Of a DNA stretch of 64,000 nt, positions 23,801 to 35,727 are shown piece after piece. Origin of the DNA: Bisporella sp. PMI_857 (Eukaryota > Ascomycota > Leotiomycetes > Helotiales > Helotiaceae). The stretch is from contig JAJSPD010000129.1 in the NCBI GenBank assembly GCA_021307315.1, positions 1 to 64,000 of the forward strand, written 5' to 3'. The position numbers were made by a program, and so were the translations under genes. Numbering within the stretch: the first letter of the stretch is position 1; each line of letters opens with the position of its first letter. The notes under the pieces are model-generated. The model was not told the origin of the DNA. It saw nothing but the letters and a program-made list of their open reading frames with translations, and ran no database searches.

Positions 23801-25807
23801 ATGCTGCACTTGCGATTCCACACATAGAGGATGGGAACATGGAAATATGGTCATCAACCCAGAACACGTAAGTTATCTCGCAGCTATACGCGTCAAAATA
23901 GCTTACCTTTGAGAAGAATGGAGACACAGGAGTTTGTGAGTCAGGTTACAGGAGTGCCCAGCAATCGGATCAATGCACGAGTAAAGCGAATGGGAGGCGC
24001 TTTCGGTGGAAAGGAGTCTAGAAGTGTTCCCATCGCATGTTTATGCGCTATTGCTGCAAAGAAAGAAAGGCGACCTGTTCGTTGTATGTTGAATCGTGAT
24101 GAGGATATGATGACATCTGGTCAAAGACACCCCATCCAGGCACGATGGAGAGTTGGTGTAATGAAAGATGGAAAGCTAATGGCCCTCGGTGCTGATATTT
24201 ACAATAATGCTGGTTACAGTTACGATATGAGTGCGGCGGTCATGGATCGATGCTGCACACATGTTGATAATTGCTAGTAAGTCAATTCCGCCTTCAGCTT
24301 TAGACCATTCATCTATAAGTGGCAGAGAAATACTTACGATAGTGACTGCAGCGAAATTCCGAATGTTCACATCCGGGGGCATCTCTGTAGAACAAATACT
24401 CACAGCAACACAGCCTTCAGAGGATTTGGCGGGCCGCAAGCGATGTTCATCGCCGAAAGCTATATGAGCGCTGTGGCAGAAGGTCTCGGCATATCCATCC
24501 ACGAGCTGCGTATGAAAAATCTATACAAGCAAGGGGAGCTCACACCTTTCCTTCAACAAATAGACGTTGACTGGCATATTCCTCAACTAATGAAAGACGT
24601 CCACGAAGAGTGCAGATACGAGGAACGGAGATCCAAAAATGCTGAGTTCAATAAGAAAAACAAATGGAAGAAGCGCGGAATTTCTTTAGTGCCAGTCAAG
24701 TTTGGATTGAGCTTTGCAACTGCTCTACACCTCAATCAGGCAACTGCTAGTGTAAAGATATTTGCTGATGGTAGTATTCTGCTCCATCACGGAGGTACCG
24801 AGATGGGTCAAGGCAAGCAAAGAAACCCTTTCGTGCCTCAACTTTCTAACATAAATTAGGTCTCTACACCAAAATGTGCCAAGTGGCGGCCCAGGAATTG
24901 AAAGTCCCTATTGATGCAATCTTCACCCAGGATACTGCTTCTTATCATAGTGCAAACGCGTCACCGACTGCAGCTTCTTCGGGAAGCGATCTTAATGGCA
25001 TGGCCGTGAAGCATGCATGCGATCAGTTGAATGAAAGACTGGCTCCGTATTGGCTAAAGTTTGGACCTGATGCCACGATGAAGACTATTGCTCACGCAGC
25101 ATACGTAGATCGTGTAAATCTTGCGGCGGAAGGGTTCTGGAAGATGCCTCGTATTGGATACACTTGGGGTAATTATGATGTGAATACTGTAAAGCCAATG
25201 TACTATTATTTTACCCAGGTATGTGGCACGATTTCCATCTAAACTGACTTGAATACTGATAAACTCTCAGGGCGTCGGTTGCAGCGAAGTTGAGCTGGAT
25301 CTTTTGACTGGTGATCACACAGTACTCAGAACTGATATCAAAATGGATGTTGGTAGATCGATAAACCCGGCTATTGATTATGGGCAAATAGAGGGTGCTT
25401 TTGTCCAAGGACAGGGGTTGTTTACGATGGAGGAATCCTTGTGGACACGATCTGGACAATTGTTTACTCGAGGGCCTGGAACTTACAAAATCCCTGGTTT
25501 CTCTGACATTCCCCAAGAGTTTAACGTCTCGTTTCTACAAGATGTTCCCGACGGATGGAAGAGTTTGCGGTCTATTCAGAGTAGCAAAGGAACAGGCGAG
25601 CCACCACTATTCCTAGGATCTACTGTCCTGTTTGCACTGAGGGACGCGCTTGTGGCCGCAAGGAAAATGAATGGGGTTGAAGAGTATCTGACTTTGGATA
25701 GCCCTGCTACGGCCGAGAAGCTGAGATTGGCTGTTGGAGACGACATATTGAAAATGAGCATTGTAGAGAAAAACGGAGAGGAGAACTTCTTTGTCGCTGT
25801 GGCTTAG
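20804..25807 (+). CDS. hxnS: HxnS-like nicotinate hydroxylase (purine hydroxylase II, XDH paralogue)
   Basis: Exons 20804..21119, 21169..21262, 21549..23867, 23917..24276, 24352..24812, 24860..25218, 25271..25807 encode 1481 aa. Two [2Fe-2S] domains carry GCGEGGCGAC (about 67-76), QCGFCTPG (about 137) and CRCTGY (about 180). A long Ser/Asp-rich linker (about 200-350) follows, then the FAD domain (KLVGGASEVQVEVRFK, RQIRNTASLAGNLATASP). The Mo domain has GGAFGGKESRS, AFRGFGGPQAM, GGTEMGQG and GEPPLFLGS. Equivalents of the bovine XDH catalytic Glu (GEPP), Glu (GGKE) and Arg (VMDR) are kept. The substrate-pocket segment SFTVPFLNQA of XDH reads SFATALHLNQA here, which together with the cluster favours nicotinate hydroxylase over xanthine dehydrogenase. 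Intron 2 is 286 nt and intron 5 is GC..AG (donor GCAAGC). Confidence 0.9.
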
Positions 25808-26205
25808 ATTCACAATCCCAACGGAAAATAATAACAAGAAAGATGAAACGTCAAGTCGGGTGTGTTATACAAGACCCATTCTGCTAAGGTGGGTACTTAA
25901 CCTGATTTCATTAGACTAAGTATGAACGGATGGGATTCCCAAGTTAGGATAAAAAACCAAGCACACGAGGCGGTGGCTCGCTCCTGCGGATAGAACATAT
26001 ATTAATAGCTTTGGAAATATATACCTATGTGTATATGTATTGTGTTAGCGGCTGGGAAGAGTCAAAACCCTTTGTTGATTTAGTTAATCGTAAATTGCTA
26101 AGCTGGAGATATATTTTGAGGTAGCCTGTTTGGTTACATCAAGTGAATTATTTAATGAGATATAGTATTTGATTTTTACACAGTTATCTAGGATAATACT
26201 TGTGA
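25808..26205. other. Convergent 3' flanks of hxnS and hxnX
   Basis: 398 bp between two converging stop codons. It is AT-rich and shows no gene. Confidence 0.5.
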
Positions 26206-27640
26206 TCACAATCTCGATTGGAACTTTTCTTTTTCTTTCGGCCAACACTTATCAACCTCGTTCTCACAGCACCAACCCAAAAGTCCATCAGCAAATTTGC
26301 CATCCTTCCAGGCTAATGCATCTCCATCCTCTCCTGCTTGCATAATTCTGTCTCTCTCTTGCTGCTCTGGCCCATCGTGAAGGTGATATAGATACTGCTG
26401 GCGATTGCCACGTTCTACCACCATTTCAGTTCGAGGGGCTCTGATCTTTTGGTAGATATCCAACAGTTCGCTCTTGCTTTGTGTGGTTCTTCGAGAGAAA
26501 ACCTCGCCAAGTACTGCTGCGTCTTCCAAAGACATTCCTGCGCCGCTAGCCAGATAAGGGAGAGTTGCATGCACAGCGTCACCGAGCATTGTGAATGCTC
26601 CAGATGGGTGAGACCAATTTCTCATACCGGGGCGAATGCACAAGCGCCACTTATAGACAGACTCACAAAGAGCAAGTAATTTTGGAATTCTGATTTAGAT
26701 TTAGAGCCTTTGCGTCATGTGTCGTGTTATTGAGCTAGTTTATTTACTTACCTGGGATCCCAGTCCTTATATAACGCCTGCATCTCTTCTACGTTACCCT
26801 CTATTGTGTTTGCCCCAGCTGGCATGTCATCCGGTACTAAGAGAACCATGTTGAATAATTCGCCACCTTTCAACACATAATTAACTGCTCATGTCAGCTT
26901 TTGATCATTGCACATTACATGAACCTTACCAGCATGAGCATCCGGGCCTAGCCAATAATTGACTTGAGGATCCGTTACCAGAGGCGCCAGTTCGGGGTCT
27001 TTCAACATATCTTTTGTTGATAAAAGCAAACGATAAGCGAGATCTCCGGTGAGGGTAGGAGGGTCTGCCCGGCCCAGCATAACTTCTCGCAGCCGCGAGT
27101 TGATCCCGTCGGCTCCAACAACTAAATCTGCAACATAAGAATCCCCATTTTGAAGAATCACGGCTGCCTGCTCCCAATCTTTGGATACTTTGACATCTAC
27201 TACTCGGGCATTAACTTTGATTCTCGCGCCGAGCTCTACGGCTCTTTTCAACAAACAGTTATGAAGATTGGCTCGGTGGAAATCCCAATAAAATGTCCCT
27301 GGATATTTCGCTGCAGAAGCTGCGAAGTCCATTGATGAAATAATGTTGCCCTTCCAACCCATCATATTCACCTGTTTCGGCTTTGTCGAGTATTTGTCTA
27401 ACATCTCACGCATTCCCCAGCTCTGCAACACCCGGCTACTATTAGGCAAAATCTGGATTCCTGCTCCTACTTCAGCAATCTCAGATGCTGCTTCAAATAC
27501 GTCGACATTATGACCAGCTAATAAAAGCGCAATTGCAGCGCCGAGTCCCCCCAGACCTGCGCCTACGACAATGATCTACAACTTAACTATGAGCCCCAGG
27601 ACTCACGAAGTTGGGCAAGTGCATGATCGCTAACCTTCAT
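26206..27640 (-). CDS. hxnX: HxnX-like FAD monooxygenase (6-hydroxynicotinate 3-monooxygenase type)
   Basis: Exons complement(26206..26689, 26752..26884, 26930..27575, 27635..27640) encode 422 aa. The first coding exon is only 6 nt (Met-Lys) and splices into IIVVGAGLGGLGAAIALLLAG, the FAD dinucleotide fold. Other class A flavoprotein signatures are LVVGADGINSRLR (DG motif) and MLGDAVHATLPYLASGAGM (GD motif). The family includes salicylate hydroxylase and bacterial NicC. In A. nidulans HxnX converts 6-hydroxynicotinate to 2,5-dihydroxypyridine, the step after HxnS. Splicing across the internal introns gives continuous DAHAVNYVLKGGELFNMV and WDPRIPKLLALCESVYKW. It is divergent from hxnY. Confidence 0.88.
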
Positions 27641-28644
27641 TTTGTCTACATGATCTCGATGAATTTTCTGCTTTGCCTTGATGGGAGTCATGACTGCCTC
27701 TACTGGCTGGAAAGGATACAAAACTAAAACTCGAGGAGGATAAAGGTTCTCTGAAGGAACTGTGAATTTGGGGAGCGGCTTCGGACCAATTCTTCAGCAG
27801 TGAAATATCGTAATGACGTAAGCGGAGAGGGTCGTGCGAATAAAGGAACAAATGTATCGAATCTCTGGCTTTGCAATGACACCAGCTGAACACTGTCCAA
27901 CGTCGTTTAGCATATCGTTATCTATCCCAAAAAACATCCACAAGGTATTCTTGGCCACTGTAACACCAATGACCCGGAGCCCGATCGCTCATGCAAGGGC
28001 TGACAAGCTTGGAAAGCTAGACCGGGACTGAAGCCATCTTCCCCGCTTTGGTGGAGCCACGACTTGCAATGTACTAGAAAAGTGGAGGGCATGTTTATCA
28101 ATACACCCTTACAGCATGTGGAGGCACGTCAGGTCATGAAGTCCGTGTATGATGAGTTGATACGCTACAAGATGTCAGCATCTGTGTCCTGTAATCAGCT
28201 AGTTATTTGTCAAGAGTGGTCATCAATCTTGATAAGAAGTTCTTTCATTCCTATGCCCTGTAAGTATATTTCCTCCATTCTCAGTCTTGGCGTTTAGCAG
28301 CCCACCCTCACCCCGCCCCTCCTCCATCCTTGGCAGACACCCCTGGTCTTTACTGCCGGGTCCGCTCGGCTCTTGATATTTCGTTCCTTGTACATGCATA
28401 TCACAAGGACCAGTGGCAGAGAAAGCTTCGAAAAGTAGTGGCGCGAGTGGTGGTGCTATGCTGGCGCTGGTGATGTTGAAGATATCACAATGACTCCTTC
28501 CTGTTTGAGTGTGAGAATGAATTGGCTTCTTCTAATCTAGAGATCCTACCATCTCTTTCTTATGTTTGCTTTCCTATCGTGGCTGTAGCGAAACTGAGAT
28601 TGACCCCTCACATTATCAAATTCAATACTCAGGTTAAACTCAGC
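27641..28644. promoter_or_regulatory. Divergent hxnX/hxnY promoter with GATA sites
   Basis: About 1 kb without a gene. HGATAR motifs on either strand occur at 27918-27923 (TTATCT), 28095-28100 (TTATCA), 28230-28235 (TGATAA), 28574-28579 (CTATCG) and 28613-28618 (TTATCA). This fits AreA-dependent nitrogen control of both genes. Confidence 0.55.
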
Positions 28645-29879
28645 ATGCCAGCTGAAGCACCGCCGATTCTTGATTTCTCTCGTGAGCAGCACTTTATGCA
28701 TGAATTCTTGCGTTGACTGATGGCCATAGCGTTCTATGGAATTGATGAGGCCGCCAAGAAGGAGCTGGTTGCGCAGGTCAAAAAATGCTGTCTACATAAT
28801 GGATTTTTCCAAATCACTGGCCACCGTGTTCCTGCAGAATTGCAAGAAAGGACCATTAAATGTGTGAAGGAGTTCTTTGCGCTGCCACAAGAGGATAAGG
28901 ACAAAGTGCACAAGGGTACGAGGTTGCGCTGGACCACATTGTTTGGTCTTTCTTACTTACCCTCAGCGCAGATCAAAACACATGGAATAGAGGATACGAG
29001 ACGATAGGATCCCAGATCTTGGAAGCAGGAACAAACCCAGACCATAAAGAGGGATACTATATCGGCGAAGAAATCTCCAAGTCGCATCCGTACTTCATCC
29101 ACAAGAAACTAAACAGTGGCCCAAATGTATGGCCAGTTGGACTTTCCGATGCTAAGGAGTTTGAGGCTACCTCTATGGCATACTATAATGCTATGCACGC
29201 TTTGGCCAGAGATGTCCTGGTTGTTCTCGCTCAAACCTTGGATCTTCCAAGAGACTATTTCAAAGATTTTACCACAAATGCTGTGGCCACTCTTCGATAC
29301 CTTCACTACCCTCCGCAGCCCAAGGATTCGGATGAGAAGCTTTCCCGGGGTATTGGCGCCCATACAGATTTCGGATCGGTAACTCTACTCATGCAAGACG
29401 AAGTAGATGGATTGCAGGTATTTGAAAAGGTGACAAATGAGTGGTTAGATGTAATGGATCAGTATCCCAAATTAGTTGGAAACGCTGATATTGAATAGGT
29501 TGTACCGATAAAAGGAGCATATGTAGTGAATCTTGGGAACATGTTTATGCGATGGTAGGTAAACCTTTTTGAAGCTCAGAATACTAAATTAACACTGGAT
29601 AGGTCAAACGATAGATATATTTCGAACCTGCATCGAGTGATAAATAAGTCCGGAAAGGAACGGTATTCCATCCCATTTTTCTACAGCGGAAATCCAGATC
29701 ATGTAATTGACTGCCTCCCAAACTGCAGAGCAGAGGGAGAATCCGCCAAGTATCCTCCAATTACGGTTGAGGGAGCTGTTGGTGGCTCCTACCGTGAGAG
29801 CTACGGGAAAGCAGAGGCGTACAAAAAGACACAGCGGCAAAATGCAATGGGAGTTACGGCAGACCTAATTGCTGTTTAA
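28645..29879 (+). CDS. hxnY: HxnY-like Fe(II)/2-oxoglutarate dioxygenase
   Basis: Exons 28645..28681, 28730..28915, 28972..29450, 29499..29554, 29603..29879 encode 344 aa, typical of the isopenicillin-N-synthase-like fold. The N-terminal DIOX_N part reads PPILDFSPFYGIDEAAKKEL across intron 1. The iron ligands are His and Asp in GAHTDFGSVTLL and His in ISNLHRVINK, with the 2-oxoglutarate-binding Arg-x-Ser in ERYSIPFFYSG. The four introns are 48-56 nt. The start at 28645 is the only ATG that yields the conserved N-terminus. In the hxn pathway HxnY is an oxygenase acting on a downstream intermediate. Substrate assignment rests on synteny. Confidence 0.87.
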
Positions 29880-30676
29880 TATACGGGATTTTCTTTACTT
29901 TGTATATGTCTTAAATAATCTAAATGTGTTAACATTATTCCACGGGTTTATATTACTACGCAGCGGACAACTTTTTTTTAAAGTTTGCTCTATTGCACAC
30001 CATCTAATCAATACGTCACTTAGGAAATGTGGGCAAACGGAAATTGTTTGGACAAGTCATTACTACCATGCTTCGTCTGCAAACGTTTTACAGCCCGTCT
30101 GAGACTTAGCCTCTTCGTATATTCCAGTCAACATCGTGATGTGACAAGTTATGAATACTGAAAACTAGATAACACGTACTTTAAGCTGGCAGAGAAGAAA
30201 CACGGCAACTATGGTCTCGTTATCTTGCCATGCTCACCAACCGGGGATTATACTTTAACGAGAATTTTAGTCAGAGCTCTAGAGGCTCCGATTACCCGTG
30301 CGCATCAGATGGAATCTATCTCCAACCCCCCACCCTTCATATCCACGGGTTTCAGAGCCTGGATTACGAAGCATGTATCTCTGTTATGCACCAACATCCC
30401 TGGCTACTCTTGAACTGTAGGCAGGGTTTGTTTTAATGCTTCTTCAGGGGTGGTGTCTTGGCTCAACGTCTACCTTGATTATCTTGATCTGGGGGTTTAA
30501 GATCGAGAAATCTGATTGGACCTTTATAGCGCATCTTTTGGTGCCTCAATTACACGTCCAGAGTTATATGTGAACCCAAGTTCAAGCATATTGAGACCTA
30601 TCAACCACACACTTTAATTAGGCTCTATCGGAATACAGATCAGCCTCAGAGCAATTACATAGCAGCCATAGCAACC
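29880..30676. promoter_or_regulatory. hxnZ-like transporter promoter with GATA sites
   Basis: 797 bp with no gene. HGATAR motifs lie at 30167-30172 (AGATAA), 30220-30225 (TTATCT) and 30479-30484 (TTATCT). Confidence 0.5.
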
Positions 30677-32492
30677 ATGTCGATTTCGGAGAAAAAGGAC
30701 GACATTGGCGCCGTTCAAAGAACAGAGAGTTATGGAGAGGGATTGGCAATAACAAAATTTGCTGACGATGACCGTAACCGCGAATTCTATGGTACTTCAA
30801 TAAGCGACTCGTATCGGTTGAAATCAGAGCTCGTCAGCAAGGCATTCGAAGATATCGGAATGGGAAGGTAAGAAGTTGTCCGACCTTGTGCCTGTACAAC
30901 GGCGAGATGCTGATTAGGGGACACAGGTATCAATGGGAACTATTTGTTGTCACGGGATTTGGATGGATCACTGATAACTTGTAGGCTCTGGCTACTCTGA
31001 GCACGGCTTATTCTTGCTAATTCATGGCTCAGCTGGTCTCAGGGCATAGGCGCTATTCAGCCATCCATCAAGCTCGAGTTCTCTGATATCTCTATGGTTG
31101 GATATAGCTCAATTGCGTACTATGTCGGCTTGATAATTGGGGCCTCGTTTTGGGGAATTTCTGCAGATTTCATTGGTAGAAAGCCTGCTTTCAATTCTAC
31201 TCTGTTGATTGGAGGTATATTCGGTGCGGCTGTCGCAGGGCTGAGCAACTTTGTTCCTTTCTGTGTGTTCTGGGCTATTATTGGTACTGCTGCTGGTGGC
31301 AATGTCCCGATCGACTCAATGATTTTCCTCGAGTTTGTTCCAGGAAGCCACCAATACCTTTTAACTGCTCTTTCAGCATGGTGGAATCTTGGTCAAGTCA
31401 TTGTCTCTCTTGTCGCTTGGGTTTTTCTTGCAAACTTTAGTTGCACTTCAGGCTCTACATACGAAACCTGCAAGAGATCTGATAATATGGGATGGTAAGC
31501 GCTGATCTGGGCGAAGTCTCAAATGGAGATTCACTAACACCGTCACAGGAGATACACAATGATCACACTTGGAGGTCTCGCATTAGCATTTGCCATCATC
31601 CGAATGTTTGTTTTCAAGATGCCCGAATCTCCAAGATATCTGCTCTCAAAGGGACGAGATTTAGAAGCAGTGGAAGCTGTAAACTATGTCGCCCGACGTA
31701 ATGGAAAGCCAGAACCACTATCTATTGATATGCTCCATGCTATTGATGCCCAACTTGGACTGCCCGTAATCATTGAGGAAGGTCGAAGCGGAATGTCCCA
31801 TGGTGAAATCATCAAGCAGAATCTTAAGGACTTCAAGTCAGCCAACTTCAAAGACCTATTCGCGACTAGAAAATTAGCTAGACACACTACTATTATCTGG
31901 TTTATCTGGCTCACCATTGGTAAGTTTGTAAATCAACCTAGCCTCGGAGCATCATTAACAACATTTCTCAGGTATTGCATACCCATTATACTTCAACTTT
32001 TTGCCTACATATCTTGCCCAGAAGTTTACTTCCGAGTCGTCTCTATATCTGACTTATAGAGATTACTGTATAACCTCTTCAGTGGGGGTTATTGGACCAA
32101 TCACGGCCTCTATTGCTGTTAATACTCGTTTTGGTAGACGATGGATGATGGCAGCCTCGGCAATCGTCACTGGTATCTTCCTATTCGGATATACCGGTGC
32201 CAAAACCGCAACAGCTAGTTTGGCATTCTCATGCATTACAGGCTTGCTCGGAAACTTTGAGTATGCTATCATGTATGCCTTTACACCTGAAAGTTTTCCA
32301 GGTCCGCATAGAGGAACGGGTACCGGTACTGCCGCCACTCTTTTGAGATTTGGTGGCTTATGTGCCAGTCTGATTGGCACGTATACCAACTTCTCCATTG
32401 TACCTATCTATGTGTCGGCTGCTCTGTGGGCTGTCGTTGGTCTGACTGCATTCGGCTTACCATTTGAGACACATGGACACGCATCTATCTAA
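30677..32492 (+). CDS. hxnZ: MFS transporter, HxnZ-like candidate nicotinate/intermediate importer
   Basis: Exons 30677..30867, 30927..30980, 31033..31494, 31549..31919, 31972..32492 encode 532 aa. After a ~75-residue hydrophilic N-terminus there are about 12 membrane helices. MFS signatures are the loop motif SADFIGRKPAF after helix 2, its repeat NTRFGRRWMMAAS in the second half, and FKMPESPRYLLSKGR after helix 6, as in the sugar-transporter/SV2-like branch that also contains bacterial nicotinate permeases (NiaP). Exon 2 is only 54 nt. The A. nidulans cluster encodes two MFS proteins, HxnZ and HxnP. This one lies between hxnY and hxnV and is called HxnZ-like on transporter type. No second MFS gene is present. 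Confidence 0.75.
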
Positions 32493-33001
32493 GTGCCATT
32501 GGCGAATAGGGCTGTTGTAATGTTTGTCGGTATTATGCGCAATATTCTTGTTCAGTGGAGAAAGACAGTCGTTAAGTGTCCCCAAATAGGTCATTCCTAT
32601 AGTACGAGCTGCTCTCTCGCCACGCATCATATGCTTAGAATTCTTGTGCAGTGTTCAAAATGAAATAATATAAGGGCGTTCTTTCCCTATATCCCGCTGA
32701 GATCCACCTAGATGTATTCTTACGCCTTAAATCTGATGTTTATAGTCAAGATTAAGATATCACCTGTAGCTGCATTCTCAAATCAGTGATTGTGATATCT
32801 TTGTAGATGGGCTGATTAGTTGATCTGCAACGCCGTTTTCACCGTCTCTATTCCTAAAACATGAAGACAATACTATTTCCCCTACCATACTAAACATGAC
32901 CAAAATTGGAGTCCACACAATTTTATCTCAAAAGGTGATCTCATAGGCCCAAGTAAGAGAACGTTTAACATATCATGCAGACTTGGACATATGAAATTCT
33001 T
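32493..33001. other. Convergent 3' flanks of transporter and hxnV
   Basis: 509 bp between converging stop codons. No gene is visible. Confidence 0.5.
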
Positions 33002-35142
33002 CTATGACTTCAAGAAGCCACTATAATACGAATCTAACCATTGACAGGCATCAGCAGCTTGCACATTAGTGAAACATTGCAAAGATCCAACATAGCCATC
33101 AGGTCTAACATTGAGTATAACACATTCATCATGAACAACATCGCCAATCCATTTCTGAGTGCAATTCATCAAATCATCTATGTAGAAAGTCCATCTACTG
33201 TCTTTGAACAGAGGAGGTAGAGAACCGATCTCGATCTGATCCTTGGGAAGAGTTGTGACAAGCGCTGGTGTGAAGAGCATGCTAACTGCAGTATAGCGAT
33301 GTGGCTGAACGAATTCATCTGCCTCGGTGGGAGTAATGTTTTGTGAAGCATAGGATTCCGCAGCTGCAGATGTGGCACGCCCAAGAACGGAACTTAATGA
33401 AAACAGGTGCGTAGACACAGCTGTAAGAAGGGCACTTGTGAATTTGGGGTTTGGTGTGAAGAAGTAGATTCTGAATTGACCAAGCATGGGTATATCGAGT
33501 TGGGCATCTACAGGATTTGCATCGATGAACCGAGTGACCCTGGCAGGAGAGAGGAGAGCACCAGCTTGCAAACCAGCAACTCGGGGTGATGGAACATTAA
33601 GAACATTTGGCGCGTATTTCGCACCGATGCCTGAAATGAAACCAATATTAGTAATGAAGTTCGCAGCAAGGGCTTTTGCATCTCCAGCAGCGAAGGCACT
33701 GGCATGCTCAAAATCGAAGTTGATCAAGTCCTGTGCAATCTTTCGACGCTCAGCCTCGTATGTTGAGAGTAGTGCAGGAGTTGCTAAACCACGAATGGCG
33801 AGATTCAGCTTCCAGGACAGATTAAATGAATCATGCATGCTAACGTTCATTCCTTGTGCCGCTTTCGGAGAATGAGTATGGGCAGCCTATTTGTTATTAG
33901 CCCACTAATAACTAAATTGAAAGAAGCATTCTAACATCTCCTGTAATGAAGACGCGCTCGGAATCGTTGGTGAATTTGTTTGCTACTCTCTGTCCGACTT
34001 TGTAAACGCTGAACCATTCTGAATCAGGTTAGTCGTGGCTTTATTGGCATGAAGATGTAAAGCATACCAACGCTCCTCCATTTCAATGTAAAAGGGGTTA
34101 ATATTTGCTGTGCCCTCTTCATGACGAAATCTTGCGTTGCATCTTCTGAGGATAAAACATCTTTCATCTTTGGATTTAACTCGATGTATAATCGAGTCAT
34201 ATTCCTCTCTCTTGGAATGCAAAGGATTGTCCCAAACTCTTCAGAATGAACGACAACTTTGCTCCACAAATCCGGAAAGTCTGTCTCTATTACGCCTATC
34301 GAAGGGATTATTTCAATATTTAGTTCACAACTAGAGCATATATCTTACCATCAAGCACACCCCATGGTGCACGAGTACTATCCCCCACCATTTCCGTACC
34401 AGGAATGCTTGTGCGGACTTGCGATCTCGCTCCATCGCACCCGACAAGATATCTTGTATATAGAGATCTAGCTGTGCTGGTCTTCTTGTCGTAACAATTC
34501 ACTTTAATCAAGTTTGATTTGCCTGGCTCCTCCTGATATGAGGCGAAAGCACTGTTCCTTGCAACTTCCACTCTTCTATCTCTCAAGTCTGCTATGAAAA
34601 TGTCCTCAATCATACCCTGATGGACAAGTAGGACGAAAGGCTCTTTGACATCGAGTTCGGGGGGGTAATGTACTTCTCGTCGTTGGCGACTCAATGGTGA
34701 AGAAGGGGTAGAATTCTAAAATATAGTCAGTTTAATAATGATGTTTTCCACTGGTATCCATACCCAAAAGCATATATCATATATCTTGACTCCCTTCCTC
34801 AACAGGCCATCAGCCAAGCCTAGCTGCTTGAAGGTTTCTATCGTTTTTGGTTGCAATCCATCCGCTCTTCCTGTAGATGTTTTGTCGCTCCTATCATCTA
34901 CGATCTTTGGTTTGATTCCATATCTTGTAAGATTCGATCTAAGTTCCGAGTTATATCAGGCCAACCTCTCAATCTCGTCCTAGTGTCACTCACGCCAACA
35001 TTAACCCGGCAGGGCCAGCACCGGCAATTACGACATCCTCTATTCTGTCCCCTACAACTGGGACGTCTACATCACTGATAAACCCTTCGTTGCTAGCCCC
35101 AGGAGACATATTTGAAGAGGCTTGAGATCTAGTCCGCTTCAT
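33002..35142 (-). CDS. hxnV: HxnV-like phenol-hydroxylase-type FAD monooxygenase
   Basis: Exons complement(33002..33886, 33936..34018, 34068..34295, 34349..34715, 34764..34938, 34994..35142) encode 628 aa. FAD motifs are [15 protein letters not shown] (N-terminus), [12 protein letters not shown] (DG motif) and [19 protein letters not shown] (GD motif, created by splicing a phase-0 intron with a GTTAGA donor). The length and the C-terminal extension after about residue 450 match phenol-2-monooxygenase-like enzymes with a thioredoxin-like tail. The start is the ATG at 35142; the open frame reaches 35172 but only by a TTG. HxnV hydroxylates a dihydroxypyridine-type intermediate in A. nidulans, and the same role is inferred here. 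Confidence 0.87.
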
Positions 35143-35727
35143 TACACTGATTTCGGGAATGAGAGCGTTCAATTAGAATATTAGGAATATCAATATTGAT
35201 AGCCGAATAACGTGACGTGTGCAGCCTAGGAAACCTCGCGCTCCTGTCACCTTCTTGGCGCATCCCACGCCCTAGAACAAGGCCAAAATATTGCTTGATG
35301 AGTGGTAAAGATCGGGCAGTCCTCTATCAAAGTATTGGTTCATTTTTTGTGTAAGGTAAAGGTGGCTATTCGACTTCAAGGATGGGGGATATTCAGACTC
35401 TCTAGCTGGGCCTCTCCTCCACTCTTGGCAACGATAAGTGTGGGACCCAGGCGCGCTTCTAAGCGCACACCTCAATCGTCATTTCGTGTTAGTGGCATGG
35501 GCTGTCGCGAAAACAGCTTCTCCATAATTGATATGGGAGACTTTTGCCAGAATCATGCTAGTTCTAGCCATGGCGTTCTGCAAGGCTGACACTTTAGTCG
35601 AGTCTTTAATGAAGAATTTATGTGACGCTATTATTAGAATAGACAATAAGTTCTAATAAACTTGGATCTTCGGATCATCATGTCAAATTCTTTCAACCAT
35701 GCTGTAACACTACTTAGAGAAGGCCGG
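35143..35727. other. hxnV upstream region / hxnM 3' flank
   Basis: 585 bp with no gene; presumably the hxnV promoter. Confidence 0.45.

Noticed and set aside
20804..25807. Canonical xanthine dehydrogenase (HxA) as the identity of the molybdo-hydroxylase
   Set aside because: The surrounding hxn genes and the altered substrate-pocket segment fit HxnS better, although a phylogeny would be decisive.
30225..30436. Two short plus-strand frames before the MFS gene
   Set aside because: Overlapping frames with no homology signal, located in a promoter with GATA sites.
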